Shown in pieces: positions 16,432 through 24,310 of a stretch of 42,878 nucleotides of DNA. The DNA lies in NCBI GenBank assembly GCA_021817065.1, contig JAKAWH010000011.1:1-42878 (forward strand), in the 5' to 3' direction. Position 1 is the stretch's first letter. The number at the start of each line of letters is the position of its first letter. A program made the position numbers and the translations under genes. The notes below the pieces were generated by a model. That model was not told the DNA's origin. It ran no database searches and saw nothing but the letters and a program-made list of their open reading frames with translations. Source of the DNA: Actinomycetes bacterium (lineage in GTDB: Bacteria; Actinomycetota; Acidimicrobiia; Acidimicrobiales; JAKAVM01).

Positions 16432-16469
16432 TGGCCCGCTTCCCCTCGTCGCACCGTGTCGCGCTTCAC
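16428..16469 (-). other. Relay micro-ORF (13 codons) between prcB and prcA
   Basis: GTG 16469 overlaps the prcB TGA (GTGA). The peptide would be MKRDTVRRGEAGQ. Its TGA overlaps the prcA GTG 16431 (GTGA). A GAGGGGAAG that could serve prcA lies inside it. Confidence 0.4.
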
Positions 16470-17338
16470 GTGGTACTCCCTCGTGGCTTGGCTCTCCGGG
16501 CCTTGGGCGCCGGAACCGCGACCTCACCGGCCCCCCGATCGGCAGCAGCCGCCTGGGAGCGGTCGGCGATCAGTTGGTTGAACAACCCGGCGATCTCTTC
16601 CTCCGAAACAGGTTCGAACCCGGATTCGGTGATGGTGGCAACGGTCGGGTAGATCCCCCGGATGACGTCCGGTCCACCGGTCGCCGAGTCCTCTTCGGCA
16701 GCTTCGTACAGAGCGGTCAGGGCGAGGCGGATCACCTCGTCGCGGCTCATCCCCTCCCGATACCCGAGTTTGATTGTGGTGCGAGCGTCCCGTCCGCCCG
16801 AGCCGGTCGCATGATGCTCGGTCTCCTCGTACCGTCCACCGGCCACGTCATAGCTGAAGATCCGACCGCGCCGGTGATTGTGGTCGAACCCGGCGAAGAG
16901 TGGCACCACCACCATCCCCTGCATGGCCATCGGCAAGTTCGACCGGACCATAATGGCAAGCTGGTTGGCCTTGCCCTCCAAGGTGAGCGCACGCCCCTCC
17001 ACCTTCTCGTAGTGCTCGAGTTGCGTCTGAAAGAGCTTGACCAGATCGACAGCCGGACCTGCCGCACCGGCGATTGCCACCCCGGAGAACGCGTCTGCCG
17101 GCATCACCTTCTCCATTCGGCGGTGGGCGATCGCGTGCCCCTCGGTGGCCCGCCGATCGCCGACCATCACCACACCGCCGGCGAATCGGATGGCCGCCAC
17201 GGTGGTCCCGTGCGCCACGGAGACAGGGGACCCACCGGCCATCGCCTCGGGTACCGGCGGAAGGTGCCCGGTGGCCGCCAGCAAATGGAGAAAGTTCGGA
17301 CCCGGGTCGGCAGAAAGGTCGAATACGGGGAGGTTCAC
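16466..17338 (-). CDS. prcB: 20S proteasome beta subunit
   Basis: A 290-residue catalytic subunit. A 44-residue propeptide ends at HG, followed by T45 (TTVAAIRFAGG), which becomes the N-terminal nucleophile after self-cleavage. GDRRATEGHAIAHRRMEKVM is the typical D17/K33-type region. The C-terminus has an Ala/Pro/Arg-rich extension. Start is GTG 17338, 27 nt after pup, without a clear Shine-Dalgarno sequence. It is co-transcribed with pup upstream and prcA downstream. Confidence 0.94.
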   Translation of the reverse strand: MNLPVFDLSADPGPNFLHLLAATGHLPPVPEAMAGGSPVSVAHGTTVAAIRFAGGVVMVGDRRATEGHAIAHRRMEKVMPADAFSGVAIAGAAGPAVDLVKLFQTQLEHYEKVEGRALTLEGKANQLAIMVRSNLPMAMQGMVVVPLFAGFDHNHRRGRIFSYDVAGGRYEETEHHATGSGGRDARTTIKLGYREGMSRDEVIRLALTALYEAAEEDSATGGPDVIRGIYPTVATITESGFEPVSEEEIAGLFNQLIADRSQAAAADRGAGEVAVPAPKARRAKPRGSTT

Positions 17339-17365
17339 GACGGAAAGTGTGCGTTCAGGCGAGGG

Positions 17366-17563
17366 TTACTCGCCGCCCTTTTGCACGTAGTTGCGGACGA
17401 ACTCCTCCGCATTGTCCTCCAATACCTCGTCAATCTCGTCGAGTAGTTCATCCATCTCCGCTTTGAGAGCCTCGGCCTTGTCGGAGCTCTGTGCGGCCTC
17501 ATCCTCGACCGCTGTCTCGGTCCGGGCAGGTGCCTGCTTCTTCTTCAGTTCTCTTTCTGGCAT
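17366..17563 (-). CDS. pup: Prokaryotic ubiquitin-like protein Pup
   Basis: A 65-residue, acidic, largely disordered tag. KAEALKAEMDELLDEIDEVL is the coiled-coil stretch that ARC binds, and NAEEFVRNYVQKGGE is the family signature. It ends in Gly-Gly-Glu, so it is already competent for ligation; forms ending in Gln need deamidation by Dop first. ATG 17563 opens the pup-prcB-prcA-pafA run. Confidence 0.97.
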   Translation of the reverse strand: MPERELKKKQAPARTETAVEDEAAQSSDKAEALKAEMDELLDEIDEVLEDNAEEFVRNYVQKGGE

Positions 17564-17601
17564 CTCTCAGCTGCTTTCAAGCTACTTCGCATGACGTTCG
17601 T

Positions 17602-17615
17602 TACATCTATGTATA
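17602..17615 (-). promoter_or_regulatory. Promoter candidate for pup, with inverted repeat
   Basis: On the minus strand a TATACA -10 candidate (17610-17615) lies 46 nt before the pup ATG in an otherwise GC-rich gap. It overlaps a TACAT-CT-ATGTA inverted repeat (17602-17613), a possible operator. No good -35 is seen. This would let pup, prcB and prcA be expressed apart from dop. The rest of the 129-nt gap shows no clear terminator. Confidence 0.35.
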
Positions 17616-17692
17616 ACGTGTCGGCCTCGGTATTCCCTGCCTTTACCGTAGTGCGCCCGGCGCGCCTGGGGGGGTACATCCGGACTTCCCTT

Positions 17693-19219
17693 TCAGGAGC
17701 CCAACTTTTCTAACAGCTCGGCGGGGCTGGAACATCCCGCGAGGAGCGATTCAACATGGGCCGCTGTCCCCCGGAGCGGTTCCATCATCGGGACCCGGCG
17801 CAATGGGTCGGACCCCAGATCGAATACCAAGGAATCCCAGTTAGCCGCAGCCACCGCTCCGGCCCACCGTTGAAGGCACTTCCCCCGGAAATACGCCCTG
17901 GTGTCGGGCGGAGGCTCCGTGGTAGCCCGTCCCACCTCATCGGGATCGACCAGCTTCTCCATTGGCAAGCGTGCGAAGAGCGACTTCTCCGGGCGCAGGT
18001 CGTGATACTGAAGGTCCATCGCAGCCAGCTGGTGCGCGTCCCAGCTGAGTCCGTGGCGCTCCCTGTACGCCTGGAGCAGCTTTCGCTTGGCCACCCAGTC
18101 GAGCTGGCGATCCAAGGTTTCCGGGTCGCTCTCCAGCGAGCTCAGGGTCGATTCCCAGCGATCCAGAACTCCGCGCGCCGTCTCGGGGTCCTCCCCGAGA
18201 GTGGTTATCCCACGCTCCAGCGCGTACTTACGCGCAAGGTCCAGAAGCTCCCATTGGATCTCGAGAGCAGTGACCCGCCGGCCGGAAGCGAGTTCCAGGA
18301 GGGTCGAGAGTGAGGGGTCATAGGAGACCTGGCGGAATGCCTTGACCGGCGCTGCCAGCACCAGGTCCGCCCGCTCCAGCCAATCGTCCTCGATCATGGT
18401 GAGCACCAGGGCGGTCACCCCCACCTTCAGATAGGTGGCCACCTCGGACATGTTGGCGTCGCCAACGATAACGTGGAGGCGGCGATATTTCTGGGGATCG
18501 GCGTGGGGCTCGTCGCGAGTATTGACGATGGGCCGCTTAAGGGTCGTTTCCAGACCCACCTCTTCCTCGAAGAACTCCGCCCTCTGGGAGATCTGGTAAT
18601 CCACCCTGCTGCCGTCCCGCCGCTCCCGGTTACCCACCTCGCTGCCCACCTTGCCCGATCCGGTGTAGATGATCCTGGTCACGAAGTGCGGGGTGATGTA
18701 CCTGGCAATCCGGGGAAAAGGAACGTCCCTGTCCATCAGATAGTTCTCATGGCATCCGTAGGAGTTGCCTTTGCGGTCGGAGTTGTTCTTGTACACGACG
18801 ATGCGCCCCTGTGCCCCGTACGCACGTTCTGCCGCCTCCATGGAGCGGCGAAGGATTACCTCGCCGGCCCGGTCGTACAGGACGACCTGCAAAGGAGTGG
18901 CACATTCCGGAGAGGAATACTCTGGGTGGGCGTGGTCCACGTAGTAGCGGGCGCCGTTGGTTAGCACCGTGTTGACCAGATGGGTCTCCACCTCGGGCGC
19001 CATCGCCCCTTCTGGGCCGAAGCCCCGGGCGTCGTTTCCCGGACTCTCGTCTACGAAGTCCCATCCAACTTGGCGCTGCGCCTCGGTCACATACGCGTTG
19101 ATGAGGAGCGAGGAGGCCATCACAGGGTTGCTGTCGCCCGGTCCGATGCCGTGGACGCCGTATTCGGTCTCTATCCCGCAGACCTTCGGTATTGCCACGC
19201 CAGTGACGCTAGTACGCAC
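17693..19219 (-). CDS. dop: Depupylase / Pup deamidase Dop
   Basis: A 508-residue PafA paralogue that cleaves Pup from substrates (and deamidates Pup-Gln where that exists). IPKVCGIETEYGVHGIGPGD carries the ETEYG metal motif, followed by the Dop-specific insert (DFVDESPGNDARGFGPEGAM) absent from Paf[32 protein letters not shown] and [14 protein letters not shown] are the shared active-site blocks. The start is GTG 19219 or in-frame GTG 19198 (V8); homologues usually begin near the latter. It follows arc by 15 nt. Confidence 0.94.
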   Translation of the reverse strand: MRTSVTGVAIPKVCGIETEYGVHGIGPGDSNPVMASSLLINAYVTEAQRQVGWDFVDESPGNDARGFGPEGAMAPEVETHLVNTVLTNGARYYVDHAHPEYSSPECATPLQVVLYDRAGEVILRRSMEAAERAYGAQGRIVVYKNNSDRKGNSYGCHENYLMDRDVPFPRIARYITPHFVTRIIYTGSGKVGSEVGNRERRDGSRVDYQISQRAEFFEEEVGLETTLKRPIVNTRDEPHADPQKYRRLHVIVGDANMSEVATYLKVGVTALVLTMIEDDWLERADLVLAAPVKAFRQVSYDPSLSTLLELASGRRVTALEIQWELLDLARKYALERGITTLGEDPETARGVLDRWESTLSSLESDPETLDRQLDWVAKRKLLQAYRERHGLSWDAHQLAAMDLQYHDLRPEKSLFARLPMEKLVDPDEVGRATTEPPPDTRAYFRGKCLQRWAGAVAAANWDSLVFDLGSDPLRRVPMMEPLRGTAAHVESLLAGCSSPAELLEKLGS

Positions 19220-19234
19220 GACTCCCAGAGGGCG

Positions 19235-21034
19235 TCACAAGTATTGCCCGGTGCCCACCTTCTCGATGGAGCGACCCCCCCTGGCCTGCTTGTTCTCGTC
19301 GAAGAGGAGGGTGCGGATATACACGATCCTCTCCCCCTTCTTCCCTGAGATCCGTGCCCAGTCGTCCGGGTTGGTGGTGTTGGGGAGGTCCTCGTTCTCC
19401 TTGTACTCCTGGCGGATCGATTCCACCAAATCGTGCAACCGGATACCCCGGCCCTCCCCGGAGATGGCCCGCTTGATCGCCAGCTTCTTCGATCGGCGGA
19501 CGATGTTCTCGATCATCGCCCCACTTGCGAAGTCCTTGAAATACAGGACCTCCTTGTCGCCATTCTGGTAGGTCACCTCGAGGAAACGGTTCTCCTCGTC
19601 GTCCCGGTACATGTCCTGGACGGTCTTCTCGATCATCGCCTGGCACGCCTTGGCCGGATCGCCTCCACCGAGCTTGTCGACCTCCCCGGCGTCGAGGGGT
19701 AGGTCGGCGGTCAGGTAACGACCGAAGATCTGGGCGGCGGCTTCTTGGTTCGGTCGCTCGATCTTGATCTTCACGTCGAGGCGTCCGGGTCTCAGAATGG
19801 CCGGGTCGATCAGGTCTTCCCGATTGGACGCACCGATGACGATGACGTTGCGAAGGGTCTCCACTCCGTCGATCTCGGCTAGGAGCTGGGGTACCACGGT
19901 CGACTCCATGTCGGAGCTGATCCCACTGCCCCGAGTTCGAAACAGCGAGTCCATCTCGTCGAAAAACACGATGACCGGAACTCCCTCGTCTGCCTTCTCC
20001 CTGGCGCGCTGGAAGACCAAACGAATCTGCCGTTCGGTCTCCCCGACGTACTTGTTCAGCAACTCGGGACCCTTGACGTTCAGGAAGTAGCTTCGGGCGG
20101 TGGAATCCCCATGCATGGCCGCCACCTTGGCAGCCAGGGAATTGGCCACCGCCTTGGCGATGAGGGTCTTGCCGCATCCGGGGGGGCCGTACAGGAGAAC
20201 TCCCTTGGGTGCGGGCAACTTGTGCTCCAGGAACAGATCTCGGTGTAGGAAGGGAAGCTCCACCGCGTCCGTGATCGCCTCGATCTGGTTGTCGAGCCCG
20301 CCCACGTCTTCGTAGGAGATGTCCGGGACCTCTTCAAGGATCAGCTCATCGACCTCGGGACGGGGAAGCTTCTCGAGCAGGAGTCCGGTTCGGGAGTCCA
20401 TCAGCAGCCAGTCCCCGGCGCGGAGCTTCTCGCCTATCAGGGTCGCCCCCAGCTCGGCCACCCGCTCCTCGTCCGCACGAGCCGAAACGATCGCGCGGGT
20501 CTTGTCCTCCAACACTTCCCGAAGCGTCACGATCTCCCCTGCACGCTCGGGTTCGCGGACCATGGTCACGTTGAAGGACTCGTTGAGAACCACCTCCTGC
20601 CCGCGATGAATCTCCCGCACGTCGATCCCTGGATGGGTCGAAACCCGCATCTTCCTCCCACTGGCAAAAATATCCACGGTGCCATCGTCGTTGGCTCCCA
20701 GGAACGTCGCGTAGGCTGATGGGGGTTGGGAGAGCTTGTCGACTTCTTCCCGCAGCGCGGCGATGTGGTCGCGCGCCTGACCGAGGGTGAAGGTCAACTT
20801 CTCATTCTGTGACACCGCCTGAGCCAGCTGCCCCTTCACTTCCAGCAATTTCTCTTCAAGCGTCCGGACGCGCTTGGGTGCCTCTTGCAGGCGGCGGCGC
20901 AGGGTCGCGATCTCCGCTTCGAGGTCCTTGGCGAGAGCTCGTTGCTCAGCCAGTTCGATATCGCTCTCGGCAAGGCGCCGATCGAGCTCTGGATCAGCCG
21001 TGGCAATCACCTCCTCGCTGTCGAAATCGACCAT
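19235..21034 (-). CDS. arc: Proteasome-associated ATPase ARC (Mpa)
   Basis: A 599-residue hexameric AAA+ unfoldase that recruits pupylated proteins and feeds them to the 20S core. An N-terminal coiled coil (about 20-100) binds Pup; an OB-fold region follows (about 105-230, with [20 protein letters not shown]); the AAA domain has Walker A 283-290 (GPPGCGKT), Walker B ([10 protein letters not shown]) and an arginine-finger region ([11 protein letters not shown]). It ends GTGQYL, the penultimate-Tyr motif that docks in the alpha ring. ATG 21034 (MVDFDSEEV) is chosen over 21115, whose extension is not ARC-like. Confidence 0.96.
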   Translation of the reverse strand: MVDFDSEEVIATADPELDRRLAESDIELAEQRALAKDLEAEIATLRRRLQEAPKRVRTLEEKLLEVKGQLAQAVSQNEKLTFTLGQARDHIAALREEVDKLSQPPSAYATFLGANDDGTVDIFASGRKMRVSTHPGIDVREIHRGQEVVLNESFNVTMVREPERAGEIVTLREVLEDKTRAIVSARADEERVAELGATLIGEKLRAGDWLLMDSRTGLLLEKLPRPEVDELILEEVPDISYEDVGGLDNQIEAITDAVELPFLHRDLFLEHKLPAPKGVLLYGPPGCGKTLIAKAVANSLAAKVAAMHGDSTARSYFLNVKGPELLNKYVGETERQIRLVFQRAREKADEGVPVIVFFDEMDSLFRTRGSGISSDMESTVVPQLLAEIDGVETLRNVIVIGASNREDLIDPAILRPGRLDVKIKIERPNQEAAAQIFGRYLTADLPLDAGEVDKLGGGDPAKACQAMIEKTVQDMYRDDEENRFLEVTYQNGDKEVLYFKDFASGAMIENIVRRSKKLAIKRAISGEGRGIRLHDLVESIRQEYKENEDLPNTTNPDDWARISGKKGERIVYIRTLLFDENKQARGGRSIEKVGTGQYL

Positions 21035-21072
21035 ACACCCGCGAGCCAAGCATGTCGTGGAGGCCGGCTCCA

Positions 21073-21086
21073 GGGCCTTTTGGCCC
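21073..21086. other. Short hairpin GGGCC-TTTT-GGCCC between arc and the ferredoxin
   Basis: A perfect 5-bp stem with a four-base loop in the 150-nt divergent gap. It lacks a T-tract, so it does not look like an intrinsic terminator. It lies 39 nt upstream of the arc ATG and could be an operator or chance. Confidence 0.25.
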
Positions 21087-21146
21087 GGCACCGAGCGCGC
21101 TCCAGAGCAGCGCAATCAGTCGCCATCTGGCTTCCCGGGGTACAGA

Positions 21147-21175
21147 TTGACATCGGGAAACAGCCCCGTTAGCGT
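21147..21175 (+). promoter_or_regulatory. SigA-type promoter of the ferredoxin gene (leaderless)
   Basis: TTGACA (21147-21152), a 17-nt spacer and TAGCGT (21170-21175) make the best promoter in the window. The -10 ends 9 nt before ATG 21185, so transcription should begin within about three bases of the start codon. No Shine-Dalgarno sequence precedes it. Confidence 0.65.
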
Positions 21176-21184
21176 CGGCATTGC

Positions 21185-21421
21185 ATGAAAGTGTGGATCG
21201 ATCAGGATTTGTGTACCGGCGACGGTCTCTGTGAGGAGATCTGCCCGGATGTATTCACCCTGCTGGACGACGGTCTGGCCTACGTCAAGGACAGTGGATC
21301 CGTCCTCAACGACCCAGGCGGCTCAGCGGGGATGGCCCTGGTACCCGCCAGCCTCGAAGATGCCGTGGTCGAGGCCTCGGAGGAGTGCCCCGGCGAATGC
21401 ATTTTCGTAGAGCGGGACTGA
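21185..21421 (+). CDS. Single-cluster ferredoxin with Asp at the second ligand position
   Basis: A 78-residue electron carrier. DLCTGDGLCEEICPDVF gives C10-x2-D13-x2-C16-x3-C20-P, and EECPGECIF gives C68-P and C72. The C-x2-D-x2-C pattern is that of ferredoxins in which Asp replaces a cysteine, so the cluster may be [4Fe-4S] with an Asp ligand or [3Fe-4S]. C20 lies where the Pyrococcus ferredoxin has a disulfide cysteine. It is transcribed alone and divergently from arc, and converges with marP. The partner enzyme is not evident. Confidence 0.88.
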   Translation: MKVWIDQDLCTGDGLCEEICPDVFTLLDDGLAYVKDSGSVLNDPGGSAGMALVPASLEDAVVEASEECPGECIFVERD

Positions 21422-21452
21422 GCTCCACCCTCCCCGTCCCCTTCGTCCTCTG

Positions 21453-21522
21453 CCGCGGCCTTCAGCCATTGGCGCAGGGACCGGTGGCCGCGGCCTTCAG
21501 CCGTTGATGCAGGGACCGGTGG
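21453..21522. repeat. 35-bp tandem duplication at the 3' end of marP
   Basis: Two copies (21453-21487 and 21488-21522) match at 32 of 35 bases. The right copy contains the marP TGA and its last seven codons plus part of an eighth (encoding TGPCING). The left copy lies just past the stop and would encode TGPCANG plus stop: a second, untranslated copy of the gene's end. Confidence 0.9.
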
Positions 21523-22684
21523 ACACCGGGGTCAGACTGGAATTCGCATAGACGGCGCTGACCTCGCTGGGTGCGAGCGCGTACCCGGTCGAAGGCTGGT
21601 CGGGCGCCAGAGCGAATACAAGCCCTTCCGCCTGGCCCCCGGGGCTGATAACCGGCGAGCCCGAGTCGCCCTGCTGAATGTCGGCTGCCAGGACATACAC
21701 GTATCGGCTGGTATTGCTCTGGTCGTACAGGTCCCGCCCCAGTGCGTCCACCTCCTGGGTGATGCGGACCGGTGTCACCACCACGCTGTCGGTCCCCCCC
21801 GGGTGTCCGATGGTGACGCCGGAGGATCCAACCGTGGCGGCATCGAAAGGCAGCGGAACCTCCCCAGGGTCCCGTTCGGCCAGACCGGGGACGGCTAAGA
21901 GCGCGACGTCGCGCTTCTCGTCGAAAGCCACCACCGTGGCTCTCAGCCGGAGCCCGGTCGGGGTGAGTACGTAGGTCTGCTGCTCGCCCGCAACCACGTG
22001 TGCGTTGGTGACGACAAGATCACGGGCGAATGCGCTGAAGCCGCTCCCGTCGAGGATCACGTTGCACGCCTCACCGGTCACCTTCACCGTTGACTGCTCG
22101 ACCTGGGCGATCACCGCCGGAGAAACGCTGGTGGAAGATGGGGGCGGTCCCGCGTTCGGCGACGGTCCTGCGCCGTTGAACACCTGGGGGAACCAGCCGC
22201 CCTCCAGGGAACCGCGCAGATTGCGAATCCCCGCCGGCTGGGAGGGTCCGATCCGGCCGATCGCCTGAACAATCGCGGAGTGACGTGTCTGGTTTGCCAC
22301 CATGCCGGCGGTGCTGGCCAAGGTCGGAGTGAGCACCCACACAAGCACCATGACCGAGACCAGTCCCAACACCGCGCCTGCGGCCTTGTCGACCAGCCTC
22401 AGGGGCCCGATCATGGTGAATCGGGCCAGCTTGGAACCCACCAGCAACCCAATCGCCTGGCCGATCAAGGCCGTTCCGGCGACCACCGACACCAGTACGG
22501 CTAGTTTCACCGACTGGCTGGAAAGCGTCATCGAGGAGAGCGCCGCCTGCCCGAACTTCACCCCCAGGTAGATGCCGATGCCCAGCCCCACCCAGGAGAG
22601 GATGCGGCTGGCGAAACCAGTCTCCCATCCCCCGGCCACCGCCCCCGCAACCACCACCAGGATGATCACGTCCAAGGCGTTCAT
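21497..22684 (-). CDS. marP: MarP-type membrane serine protease
   Basis: A 395-residue protein. Four hydrophobic helices (about 5-20, 28-50, 60-83, 101-122) form a CvpA-like membrane domain, followed by an extracytoplasmic trypsin-fold protease with H229 (VVTNAHVVAG), D259 (EKRDVALL) and S341 (QQGDSGSPV). C207 and C392 lie where mycobacterial MarP has its regulatory disulfide. MarP supports acid and oxidative stress resistance in mycobacteria; here that is inference by homology. ATG 22684 overlaps the trmI TGA (ATGA), so the two are coupled; the ORF-track extension to 22993 lies inside trmI. Confidence 0.9.
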   Translation of the reverse strand: MNALDVIILVVVAGAVAGGWETGFASRILSWVGLGIGIYLGVKFGQAALSSMTLSSQSVKLAVLVSVVAGTALIGQAIGLLVGSKLARFTMIGPLRLVDKAAGAVLGLVSVMVLVWVLTPTLASTAGMVANQTRHSAIVQAIGRIGPSQPAGIRNLRGSLEGGWFPQVFNGAGPSPNAGPPPSSTSVSPAVIAQVEQSTVKVTGEACNVILDGSGFSAFARDLVVTNAHVVAGEQQTYVLTPTGLRLRATVVAFDEKRDVALLAVPGLAERDPGEVPLPFDAATVGSSGVTIGHPGGTDSVVVTPVRITQEVDALGRDLYDQSNTSRYVYVLAADIQQGDSGSPVISPGGQAEGLVFALAPDQPSTGYALAPSEVSAVYANSSLTPVSTGPCING

Positions 22685-23478
22685 TCCGTACCGGCCCTCT
22701 CCGCCCCCACCAGGCGAGCAGTGGTGATGAATCCGGTATGGGCGACCATCCGGTGATCTGGTCGCACCGACCTTCCCTCGATATGCCATGTCCGGTGAAG
22801 AACCTCCACCGTCTCGACCAAGCCGAAGGAGGAATGCTCCAGTGCACTTCGCAGCTCCCAGACTTGATTGATGGTCGGCAAGTAGGAAGCGAGAAGTCCT
22901 CCTGGGACGAGAGCCGCTTCGGCGTGGGCCACCACCCTCCACGGCTCGGGCAGATCGAGGACAACCCGATCGAACTGCGCACCTGCGCCACACTCGATAC
23001 CTTCGTAGACGTCCCGGATCTCGACCCGGAAGTCGGCACCCTCGCCGCAGAACGCTTCGACGTTATGCCGAGCCCGCTGAGCGAAATCCTCCCGTATCTC
23101 GTACCCGATCACGTACGCTCCAACCGAAACCATGGTCATCGACAGGGCACCCGACCCAACCCCTGCCTCCAGCACGCGACATCCCGAACGGATGTCCGCG
23201 CCTATCACTATCGCGCCGAGGTCTTTCGGGTAAATCACCTGAGCACCTCGGGGCATCCCCACGACCGCGTCGGAAAGAGTTGGGCGCACCACTACATAAC
23301 GGGTTCCTCCGGTTCCGACGACGGTCGCTCCGTCATTCCTCCCGATCAGCACGTCGTGGCCCACCCGCCCGGTATGGGTGTGGAACTCGGCACCGGCGGC
23401 CAGTCGGATGGTGTACTTCCGGCCTTTTCTATCGACCAGAACCACTCGCTCCCCGGGTTGGAGGGGGCCGCCGCTCAC
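22681..23478 (-). CDS. trmI: tRNA (adenine-58-N1)-methyltransferase TrmI
   Basis: A 265-residue SAM-dependent enzyme that makes m1A58 in tRNA, usually as a tetramer. An N-terminal beta domain (GERVVLVDRKGRKYTIRL, then FHTHTGRVGHDVLIGRNDG) precedes the Rossmann fold: VLEAGVGSGALSMTMVS binds SAM, and FDRVVLDLPEPWRVVAHAEA holds the catalytic Asp motif. I chose GTG 23478, which overlaps the upstream small gene's TGA (GTGA), over 23607. The 3' end overlaps marP by 4 nt. Confidence 0.92.
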   Translation of the reverse strand: MSGGPLQPGERVVLVDRKGRKYTIRLAAGAEFHTHTGRVGHDVLIGRNDGATVVGTGGTRYVVVRPTLSDAVVGMPRGAQVIYPKDLGAIVIGADIRSGCRVLEAGVGSGALSMTMVSVGAYVIGYEIREDFAQRARHNVEAFCGEGADFRVEIRDVYEGIECGAGAQFDRVVLDLPEPWRVVAHAEAALVPGGLLASYLPTINQVWELRSALEHSSFGLVETVEVLHRTWHIEGRSVRPDHRMVAHTGFITTARLVGAERAGTE

Positions 23479-23675
23479 CCGCCCGGGGAACGCTGGGAAA
23501 TGACCAGGGTCTGACCGCGACTCAGCTCCGTCGAGTACACGATCACCGGCTTGTTCGACCGCCGGATCCACCTGACCGCCACCGCCACCACTCCGACGAT
23601 CGCCCAACCCCGGCTGCCGCCCAGCAAGCCCTCTCGGAAGGCGCGCTTGATAAGGTACGAAAGACCTCGCTCCAC
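23475..23675 (-). CDS. Small membrane protein, unknown
   Basis: A 66-residue protein with one probable transmembrane segment (GWAIVGVVAVAVRWIRR) and a short tail (VIVYSTELSRGQTLVISQRS). I do not recognise it. GTG 23675 has GAGGG 7 nt upstream. Its TGA overlaps the trmI GTG by 4 nt, so it is part of the trmI-marP operon. The RWIRR-type positive charges after the helix suggest a cytoplasmic C-terminus. Supported by operon position and ribosome binding site, not by a known family. Confidence 0.65.
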   Translation of the reverse strand: MERGLSYLIKRAFREGLLGGSRGWAIVGVVAVAVRWIRRSNKPVIVYSTELSRGQTLVISQRSPGG

Positions 23676-23685
23676 CGGAAATCCC

Positions 23686-23937
23686 TCAGACTCGCTTGAT
23701 TTCGATGACGGCACGGCCTTTACGGCCTCTCCTGCGACCCAGCAGGTAGGCACCGAGGATCCCGAGTCCCACCGCGGCCGCGATGGCCCAGGTAGCCATC
23801 GCCTTTGACGCTTCCATCTGGGACTCCGCCTCACCTGTGATCGTGTGCAGCTTGGCAGCGATATCGTCCCGGGTAATCCGTCCGTCGGGACCGCTCCCGC
23901 GTGAAGCCTTCGTCTCGGCACGTGCGTTCGCGCTCAC
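23686..23937 (-). CDS. Small membrane protein, unknown (DUF-type)
   Basis: About 83 residues. A soluble helical part (ITRDDIAAKLHTITGEAESQ) is followed by a transmembrane helix (WAIAAAVGLGILGAYLLGRRR) and a basic tail. The function is unknown. The start is ambiguous: GTG 23937 has GGGGAG 7 nt upstream and is overlapped by a micro-ORF stop; ATG 23958 (MQPGSGPV) has a closer GGGAGA; GTG 23994 would overlap the previous gene. It lies 10 nt upstream of the 66-residue membrane protein and downstream of a holin-like protein, in a run of small membrane genes. Confidence 0.7.
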   Translation of the reverse strand: MSANARAETKASRGSGPDGRITRDDIAAKLHTITGEAESQMEASKAMATWAIAAAVGLGILGAYLLGRRRGRKGRAVIEIKRV

Positions 23938-23972
23938 CGGCCCACTCCCCGGTTGCATCGCTCTCCCATCAC
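23934..23972 (-). other. Relay micro-ORF (12 codons) between two membrane-protein genes
   Basis: GTG 23972 overlaps the TGA of the holin-like gene (GTGA). The peptide would be MMGERCNRGVGR. Its TGA overlaps GTG 23937 (GTGA), one of the possible starts of the next gene. It is therefore only a full relay if that start is real. Confidence 0.3.
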
Positions 23973-24310
23973 TTGCGGACTCCTCTCTCCCCACGACTCG
24001 TGGCGTTTGCTCTCGCCTCTGCCCGTCTCACCCGGAGGATCCCCACCCCCGACATCGCCGACACCACCACAGTGACTCCTGCTGCGATGCAATAAGGTAC
24101 CCAGGAGAGATGCCCGGTGAATGCCGTGCCGGTTTTCGCCTGCACCAGGCGGAGAACTCCGAGCACCATCACCGCCAGCCCCATCACCAGGACGATCGAG
24201 CCGGCTACGCCAAAAGCCACGTACCGGAGAAGGCCCTTGAGGGGTTCGACGGTCTCCTGCCGGACATAGGCGATCACCAGCTCCCATAGTTCGGATATCT
24301 CGTCCTTCAT
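23969..24310 (-). CDS. Holin-X-like / DUF1469-type membrane protein
   Basis: A 113-residue protein with an N-terminal amphipathic stretch (ELWELVIAYVRQETVEPLKG) and two transmembrane helices (YVAFGVAGSIVLVMGLAVMV and WVPYCIAAGVTVVVSAMSGV). This layout, including E-T-x-x-P-L-K, resembles the actinobacterial holin superfamily III proteins (Act_holin-X), which are common chromosomal genes and no sign of a phage by themselves. The function is unknown. ATG 24310 overlaps the thioesterase TGA (ATGA). Confidence 0.75.
   Translation of the reverse strand: MKDEISELWELVIAYVRQETVEPLKGLLRYVAFGVAGSIVLVMGLAVMVLGVLRLVQAKTGTAFTGHLSWVPYCIAAGVTVVVSAMSGVGILRVRRAEARANATSRGERGVRK

Noticed and set aside
23969-24310. 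Prophage remnant, suggested by the holin-like protein
   Set aside because: Holin-X-like proteins are common chromosomal genes in actinobacteria, and no other phage gene or attachment site is seen.
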